24,778 nt of DNA from a virus: positions 1 through 24,778 of the IMG/VR virus record IMGVR_UViG_3300043395_000741. The stretch is one strand, 5' to 3'. Of the stretch, positions 19,970 to 24,778 are shown piece by piece (position 1 is the stretch's first letter; each line of letters starts with the position of its first letter). Both the position numbers and the translations under genes were made by a program. The notes under the pieces were generated by a model. It saw only the letters and a list, made by a program, of their open reading frames with translations, did not search any database and was not told the origin of the DNA.

Positions 19970-20722
19970 ATGAACGCAAAATCAGTATTAAATAGAATTG
20001 CTACTTTACTTATGAGTGAAGAAGTTAAATTCACAGATGCAAAAACTGCAGATGGAACAATTTTACAATCTCCAACATTTGATTTAGGTGAGTCAGTTGA
20101 AGTAATTGACGCTGATGGAAAGAAAACTCCAGCACCAGATGGTGAACACGAAATCGCATTAAAAGATAGTGAAGGTAAAGATGTAATCATCAGAATTGTA
20201 ACTAAAGACGGTAAGATTACCGAAAGAGAAAATGTTGAAGAAGAACATCCTGAAGTTGAAGATGAAATGAACAAACAAATGGATGAAGAGGTAGTTGATA
20301 AAAAGGCAGAAGAGGAAACTCATATGGCTGACGAGAAGAAAGGTGCATTAGAAGTTGATGAAGCAAAAGCTTTACCAAACACAACTGATGAAGACCCTCG
20401 TAACAGAGTAGGAACTGACAAAGATGATATGAAAGACCCAATCATCGCATTATCTTATAAGATAGATGAGTTAGAAGCAAAACTTAAACATATGATGGAG
20501 AAATTTAACACAGCATTCCCTGAAGAAGGAGCTGAAGTTAGTTCTTTAATCCCATCAGGTGAAAATATGGCAGCGGTTGACCCAACTGAAGAAGATGAGG
20601 AAGAGTTACCAAAATTAGATGGTGCTCCAGTTGACCCATTAGCTAAAGAACAAAATTCAAAGAACTTCGGTAAGAAATCAGCAGATTATCAATCTTCATT
20701 CTTATCAAAACTTTATAGATAA
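19970..20722 (+). CDS. Putative head scaffolding protein
   Basis: A 250-residue, very acidic protein directly before the major capsid gene. The start is the ATG at 19970; an in-frame GTG at 19937 would place the start inside the late-type element. Residues about 20-85 hold two similar beta-like segments around DADGKKTPAPDGEHEIALKD and RIVTKDGKITERENVEEE, a pattern I recall in scaffold proteins of Bacteroidota phages. A long Glu/Asp/Lys stretch follows, then a helix (IDELEAKLKHMMEKFNTAF) and a basic C-terminus (SSFLSKLYR) that could contact capsid protein. It is probably cleaved by the protease encoded at 1062. Function follows from position and composition. Confidence 0.7.
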   Translation: MNAKSVLNRIATLLMSEEVKFTDAKTADGTILQSPTFDLGESVEVIDADGKKTPAPDGEHEIALKDSEGKDVIIRIVTKDGKITERENVEEEHPEVEDEMNKQMDEEVVDKKAEEETHMADEKKGALEVDEAKALPNTTDEDPRNRVGTDKDDMKDPIIALSYKIDELEAKLKHMMEKFNTAFPEEGAEVSSLIPSGENMAAVDPTEEDEEELPKLDGAPVDPLAKEQNSKNFGKKSADYQSSFLSKLYR

Positions 20723-20752
20723 AAATATTATAAACAAAAAAATTTATTCACA

Positions 20753-21763
20753 ATGAACAAAAAGCAAAACTTTTTACAACCATCAATCACATCTACATAT
20801 GCAGGTGAATTTGCTGGTCAGTATATCGCAGCAGCTTTGTTATCTGCAAAAACTTTGGATAACAAGTATGTGACTATACACCCAAATGTGAAGTATAAAG
20901 AAGTAATCCAAAAGATTGCTGTTGCTAACATCGTAAACGATGCTAGTTGCGACTTCACAACTTCTGGCTCTGTAACTTTAACAGAAGCAGTTTTGACTCC
21001 AAAAGAATTACAAGTTAACTTGGAGTTATGTAAACAACAATTCGTTCAATCATGGGAAGCTCTTCAATTGGGTTACTCAGCGTTTGACACAATTCCAAAA
21101 GATTTCAACGATTACTTAATCTCTTATGTAGGCGGTATCGTAGCTCAGGCAACTGAAATTTCTATTTGGCAAGGTAATAACGCAACCAACGGTCAATTCG
21201 GTGGTTTCCAATCAGCGTTATCAGCATCAGTAGCAGCTGGAACAACTTTATCAAGCGGTTCTATCACTGCAGCAACTGGTGTAATTCCTGCATTCAGCGG
21301 TTCTTCTTTAATTGGTGGCCAACCAATTTCTGGAAGTGTAACTTCAGCGAATGTTTTATCTAAATTAGATAGTGTAGTTAACTCTATTCCTAACGCAGTT
21401 TATGGTAAGGAAGACCTTTTAATCTATGTTTCTACAAATGTTGGTAAAGCATATCAGCAAGCATTAGCAGGTGGAGCGGTAGGTGCAAATGGTTGGAACA
21501 ACCAAATGAACGTGGGTGACAAACCTTTCAACTTCAATGGTATTGAAATCGTATTGTGTCCAGGTATGAGTGATAACACAATCGTAGCAGCACAAAAATC
21601 TAACTTACACTTCGGAACTGGCTTGTTGTCAGATTTCAATGAAGTAAGAGTGTTGGATATGGCTAACATTGATGGTTCACAAAACTATCGTATCATAATG
21701 AGATATACTGGCGGAACAGTCGTAGGTATCCCAAGCGATGTAGTATACTACGGAGCATACTAA
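20753..21763 (+). CDS. Major capsid protein
   Basis: A 336-residue protein, the expected size for an HK97-fold capsid subunit after a separate scaffold. The N-terminus (NKKQNFLQPSITSTYAGEFA) is followed by a conserved-looking segment, NIVNDASCDFTTSGSVTLTE, then ELQVNLELCKQQFVQSWEAL and a Gly/Ser-rich loop region at about 155-200. The C-terminal part contains YGKEDLLIYVSTNVGKAYQQ and MRYTGGTVVGIPSDVVYYGA, resembling capsid proteins of other Bacteroidota phages. Codons ending in C (AAC, TTC, ATC) are visibly more frequent than in neighbouring genes, as expected for the most highly expressed gene. It is in one unit with the scaffold gene upstream and the tail-tube-like gene downstream. Confidence 0.85.
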   Translation: MNKKQNFLQPSITSTYAGEFAGQYIAAALLSAKTLDNKYVTIHPNVKYKEVIQKIAVANIVNDASCDFTTSGSVTLTEAVLTPKELQVNLELCKQQFVQSWEALQLGYSAFDTIPKDFNDYLISYVGGIVAQATEISIWQGNNATNGQFGGFQSALSASVAAGTTLSSGSITAATGVIPAFSGSSLIGGQPISGSVTSANVLSKLDSVVNSIPNAVYGKEDLLIYVSTNVGKAYQQALAGGAVGANGWNNQMNVGDKPFNFNGIEIVLCPGMSDNTIVAAQKSNLHFGTGLLSDFNEVRVLDMANIDGSQNYRIIMRYTGGTVVGIPSDVVYYGAY

Positions 21764-21791
21764 TTTTTAAAATTAAAAAAACAATAACACT

Positions 21792-22349
21792 ATGAGCTGT
21801 AATTTATCTTTAGGTAGACAAGAAGTTTGTAAGGAAAGTGTAGGTGGTTTACAAGGTGTATACTTTATGAACTATCCATCTTCTTCATACAATCCAACAT
21901 TCACATTGGATGGTAATGGACAAGTAACTGCATTCCCTTCAGGCTCAGTAGTTTACTACTATCAATTAAAAGGCAATAGTGCTTATACTGAAACTGTCAA
22001 TTCATCTCGCGATAATGGAACAACATTCTTTTCTCAAGCGTTAACTTTGAATTTAAAGAAGTTAACTCCAGAAATGACAACTCAATTAAAGTTAATGGCG
22101 TATGGTAGACCAGTTGCTATCATTTGGACAACAAATGGTGAAGCATTGGTTGCAGGTTTAACTAAAGGAACTGATTTGACTGGTGGAACAATTCAAACAG
22201 GAGCAGGTTTGGGTGACCTTTATGGTTATTCAATCACAATGACCGGTTTAGAACCTTTGCCAGCACAATTCATCAGCGGTTCAACTTCAACTAATCCTTT
22301 TGCAGCAGTTGGTAACGCACCAACAGTCGTAACAGGTAGTGCAGCTTAA
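21792..22349 (+). CDS. Tail-tube-like major structural protein
   Basis: A 185-residue protein with a pattern I recall from a major structural protein of Bacteroidota phages thought to form the tail tube: GGLQGVYFMNY near the N-terminus, YQLKGNSAYTETVNSSRDNG at the middle, LNLKKLTPEMTTQLKLMAYG, then GLTKGTDLTGGTIQTGAGLGD and YGYSITMTGLEPLPAQFI. It is beta-rich, with no signal peptide or membrane segment. It directly follows the capsid gene and is followed by a terminator, so it shares the high expression of the capsid transcript. Its place between capsid and portal genes is unusual for a tube protein, so another abundant head or neck role remains possible. Confidence 0.65.
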   Translation: MSCNLSLGRQEVCKESVGGLQGVYFMNYPSSSYNPTFTLDGNGQVTAFPSGSVVYYYQLKGNSAYTETVNSSRDNGTTFFSQALTLNLKKLTPEMTTQLKLMAYGRPVAIIWTTNGEALVAGLTKGTDLTGGTIQTGAGLGDLYGYSITMTGLEPLPAQFISGSTSTNPFAAVGNAPTVVTGSAA

Positions 22350-22375
22350 TCAGTAAGCACGATTGATATATAATT

Positions 22376-22404
22376 AAAGGGTATTCGTAAGGATACCCTT
22401 TTTT
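22376..22404 (+). terminator. Rho-independent terminator of the capsid operon
   Basis: AAAGGGTATTC (22376-22386) pairs with GGATACCCTTT (22391-22401), 11 pairs with one T-G wobble and a GTAA loop, followed by T to 22404. It ends the scaffold, capsid and tail-tube-like unit four bases before the next late-type element. Confidence 0.9.
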
Positions 22405-22407
22405 ATT

Positions 22408-22436
22408 TAACTATTATTAAGATAAGTGGTGTTAAA
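22408..22436 (+). promoter_or_regulatory. Late-type element before the portal module
   Basis: TAACTA (22408-22413), 16 bases, TGTTAAA (22430-22436). It lies between the terminator at 22376 and the ATG at 22467, exactly where a new promoter is needed. The leader carries AGATAAT at 22441, 22451 and 22462, the last overlapping the start codon. Confidence 0.6.
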
Positions 22437-22466
22437 TAGAAGATAATACAAGATAATTACGAGATA

Positions 22467-22823
22467 ATGCAAACATATTACCTATCAGGCTCTAATGGAT
22501 TTACAATAAGAACACAACCTTTAGGAAGTGGGTCTTTAATACTTTCATTGCAAGATATGACAACACTACAAAATGAAACAGCAAGTTTAAGTAGTGTTTC
22601 GTATAATACCTATGAAAGTTTACTATCATTTACTGCAAGTATATCATCAGCAACAACAGGAAGTGAGTATAGAGCAACACTTATTGAAAGTGGCAGTGGT
22701 GAAAAATGGCATGGTTCATTTCAGGTATTTAGACCACAATCGGTAGATAAAGCTAATTATACAAATCAGAATAACGGATACATTTCAAATGTATCGGAAA
22801 ACAAATACATAATTTTAGATTAA
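22467..22823 (+). CDS. Small beta-rich protein before the portal gene
   Basis: A 118-residue Ser/Thr-rich protein, mostly beta: TYYLSGSNGFTIRTQPLGSG, LQDMTTLQNETASLSSVSYN and SLLSFTASISSATTGSEYRA, then EKWHGSFQVF. I recall similar short proteins (LQDMxTLQNxTxSLS...YESxLxFTASI) in the head-neck clusters of uncultured Bacteroidota phages. The role is unknown; a head decoration or neck protein fits its position. It is the first gene after the late-type element at 22408 and one base separates its stop from the portal start. Confidence 0.6.
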   Translation: MQTYYLSGSNGFTIRTQPLGSGSLILSLQDMTTLQNETASLSSVSYNTYESLLSFTASISSATTGSEYRATLIESGSGEKWHGSFQVFRPQSVDKANYTNQNNGYISNVSENKYIILD

Positions 22824-22824
22824 G

Positions 22825-24150
22825 ATGGATAAAAAATTTCAACAACACTTTTCAATTGTTAATTTAGGAACACAAGATTTACCTAAAGTAATGGAAGATA
22901 CTAAAACGAGATACCAATGGGTGCCGTTTGGAGTATTTGGACAAGATGATTTCTTTCAAGCAGTATCATTAGCACATAATTTATCAACAACATCAGCAGC
23001 ATGTATTGAAGGTATTGCTGATTTGATATATGGTAAAGGTTTATACTCTAAAAAAGAAGAGTTTAATCAAACATTACAGAAATTATTACCACAGGAAGAG
23101 GTTAAGAGAGTAGCATTTGATTTAAAATTATACGGAAATGCTGCATTTCAGGTATATTGGAATGATGAACATACTAAAATCATCAAATTATACCATGTTC
23201 CTGTTCAATACTTAAGAGCAGAGAAGATTTACGCAAATCCAAAGATTGAAAATTACTTTTATTGCACAGATTGGAATGACCAAAGAGCAGTTCGTAATAA
23301 AAAAAGAATACCTGCATTTGCAACATCTAATGAAAAGTGTGAAATACTTTATGTAAAAAATTATTCACCTAATCTTTATTATTATTCCCTACCTGATTGG
23401 GTTTCATCATTACAATTTGCATATGTAGAAGCAGAATTAAGTAATCTTCACTTAAACAATATTGAAAATGGTTTCTTACCAGCAGTTTTAGTGAATTTCA
23501 ATAATGGAACTCCGGCTCCTGAAGAAAGACAAACAATTGAGGATTTGATGCAGGCTAAATTTACAGGCACAAGAAATGCAGGTAGATTTATGTTATCATT
23601 TAACGATGACCCATCAACAAAACCAACAATTGATAAAATTGAAACAGATAATTTGCATGAGAAATATGATTATGTTGCAAAATACGCACAAGATAGAATA
23701 TTAGTTTCTCACAGAATTACATCACCTCTTTTATTTGGTATAAGAACTGAAGCAAATGGTTTTAGTTCACAATCAGAAGAGATGATGACAGCGTTTAGTA
23801 TCTTACAAACAATGACAATTACACCATTTCAAAACTTAATCTTAAATACTTTAGATTTTGCATTAGCAGAAGGTGGATATGATGATTTGCAATTATACTT
23901 TGACCAATTAACTCCATTAGCAATTCTTTCTCAACAAGCAGAAGATACAGGCAAAACTATTTCTGAAGTTGCAGATGAAACTAATAAAGAAATGGAAAAC
24001 CCAGCAACAACTGAAGATAGTGGTGATGAAACAACAACTGATATTAATAAACCAACACCAACTCCACCATTAGGACAGGGGCCTGGTGAAAGTACGAGAA
24101 TTGTAAACGCATCATCAGCATTTTTTAACAAAGAATACGAAATATACTAA
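22825..24150 (+). CDS. Portal protein
   Basis: A 441-residue protein with the order of phage portal proteins, which form the dodecameric gate for DNA at one capsid vertex. Visible segments are WVPFGVFGQDDFFQAVSLAH, TSAACIEGIADLIYGKGLYS, FDLKLYGNAAFQVYW (about 100-115), YHVPVQYLRAEK and ILVSHRITSPLLFGIRTEAN (about 292-311), followed by an acidic and proline-rich C-terminal tail (about 375-425, PTPTPPLGQGPGE). The size and the motifs agree with compact portals in Bacteroidota phages. It sits in the head module next to a connector-like gene three bases downstream. Confidence 0.8.
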   Translation: MDKKFQQHFSIVNLGTQDLPKVMEDTKTRYQWVPFGVFGQDDFFQAVSLAHNLSTTSAACIEGIADLIYGKGLYSKKEEFNQTLQKLLPQEEVKRVAFDLKLYGNAAFQVYWNDEHTKIIKLYHVPVQYLRAEKIYANPKIENYFYCTDWNDQRAVRNKKRIPAFATSNEKCEILYVKNYSPNLYYYSLPDWVSSLQFAYVEAELSNLHLNNIENGFLPAVLVNFNNGTPAPEERQTIEDLMQAKFTGTRNAGRFMLSFNDDPSTKPTIDKIETDNLHEKYDYVAKYAQDRILVSHRITSPLLFGIRTEANGFSSQSEEMMTAFSILQTMTITPFQNLILNTLDFALAEGGYDDLQLYFDQLTPLAILSQQAEDTGKTISEVADETNKEMENPATTEDSGDETTTDINKPTPTPPLGQGPGESTRIVNASSAFFNKEYEIY

Positions 24151-24153
24151 TAT

Positions 24154-24672
24154 ATGAGCTACGCACTTTTTATCAACAGAGATGATATTATCAAAAATAC
24201 TCCATTACAGGGTGCAATTGATGCAGATGCATTACTTCCCTTTGTAAGAACAGCACAGGACAAATACTTAAAAAATCTTTTAGGAACTGTCCTATTTGAG
24301 TATTTACAAGCACAAATAACTGCAAACAATGTAGATAATTTGAGTATTTACTACAAAAACCTATTAAATGATTACATTAAAAATACATTGATATGGTATA
24401 GTTGTGTAGAATATATTCCATTCAGTTCTATTCAGTTTAAATCTAATGGTGCAGTTAAACAACAAAGTGAACAGGGTGTATCACCATCTAAAACTGATGT
24501 TGATTTTCTTTTACAAAAAGCACAGGAGAACGCAGATTATTACGCACTTCGTTTACAGAACTATTGTATAGCATATGTAAATCAATTACCACAATACTTA
24601 CAAAGTGTTGGTAATCAAACACAGATTTATCCTGACCAAACAAATCAGTATCAAGTAAACATAGTCCTATAA
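24154..24672 (+). CDS. Head-tail connector-like protein (DUF6712-like)
   Basis: A 172-residue, mainly helical protein. The pattern RDDIIKNTPLQGAIDADALL, then FVRTAQDKYLKNLLGTVLFE and YYKNLLNDYIKNTLIWYSCV, is similar to a family I recall as DUF6712, found after portal genes in Bacteroidota phages and thought to be a head-tail adaptor. The second half has GVSPSKTDVDFLLQKAQENA and ends with a Gln/Tyr-rich stretch. It starts three bases after the portal stop, and the next gene begins one base after its own stop. The adaptor role is inferred from position and fold pattern. Confidence 0.65.
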   Translation: MSYALFINRDDIIKNTPLQGAIDADALLPFVRTAQDKYLKNLLGTVLFEYLQAQITANNVDNLSIYYKNLLNDYIKNTLIWYSCVEYIPFSSIQFKSNGAVKQQSEQGVSPSKTDVDFLLQKAQENADYYALRLQNYCIAYVNQLPQYLQSVGNQTQIYPDQTNQYQVNIVL

Positions 24673-24673
24673 T

Positions 24674-24778
24674 ATGAGTTTTTTACAAAATAACGCCGGT
24701 GTAAATTATAGTTTATACTATAATATTTTAGATTACTTCAAAACAATAATGGTAAATCATCCATCTATTGCACAAGTT
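24674..24778 (+). CDS. Head/tail completion protein, N-terminal part (3' end outside window)
   Basis: ATG at 24674, one base after the upstream stop, opens 35 codons that run to the window edge: MSFLQNNAGVNYSLYYNILD, then YFKTIMVNHPSIAQV. The segment YFKTIxxxHPSI is similar to the start of short neck or tail-completion proteins that follow the connector in related phages, but too little is present for certainty. The frame is open to the edge and belongs to the same unit as the portal. Confidence 0.55.
   Translation, partial: MSFLQNNAGVNYSLYYNILDYFKTIMVNHPSIAQV

Overview
The window is a 24.8 kb piece of a tailed phage whose host is probably a member of the Bacteroidota. Four observations support this. 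All recognisable genes lie on the + strand and are tightly packed, often with overlapping ends. Base composition is strongly AT-rich. Start codons follow A-rich stretches and lack clear Shine-Dalgarno sequences. Several promoters match the Bacteroidota form (TTTG or TTGG, 19-20 bp, then TAnnTTTG-like). A tape-measure gene and a tail-tube-like gene suggest a long-tailed (siphovirus-like) particle. No integrase, DNA polymerase, helicase or convincing lysis gene is visible, and the window starts and ends inside the late tail/head module, so it is not a complete genome.

Layout. (1) 1-3747: end of the tape-measure gene, a XkdF-like prohead protease, four small virion-associated or unknown genes and a 42-residue basic protein, closed by a strong terminator. 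(2) 3695-4235: a non-coding block with a terminator, a 60-nt hairpin, two exact DnaA-box sequences, three copies of a 20-bp palindromic repeat and two promoters built on the same 22-bp sequence. It is a candidate replication origin and early control region. (3) 4236-6716: small early genes of unknown function, several followed by a hairpin, closed by a terminator. (4) 6925-9206: HNH homing endonuclease, putative replication initiator, GIY-YIG endonuclease and small proteins, from host-type promoters. (5) 9199-12620: a sigma-like regulator, both terminase subunits, two small proteins and a tail-chaperone-like gene that changes frame at a run of nine T. (6) 12669-17779: virion surface/fibre proteins, including a collagen-like fibre with a C-terminal S74 chaperone. 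(7) 17816-19931: a GH130-like propeller protein and a TPR/FkbM-type methyltransferase, a probable glycan-modifying pair. (8) 19970-24778: scaffold, major capsid, tail-tube-like protein, portal, head-tail connector and the start of the next gene.

The main hunting result is a second, non-host promoter-like element. TAACTA, exactly 16 bases, then TGTTAAA occurs in the gaps before the terminase, glycan, capsid and portal units, and a degenerate copy with the same spacing lies before the fibre unit. One copy follows four bases after a terminator. In the best copies the element is also an inverted repeat (TTTAAC/GTTAAA). Together with the sigma-like gene at 9199-9753 this suggests a phage-specific late transcription switch. 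Function names below rest on remembered family patterns; no database search was possible.
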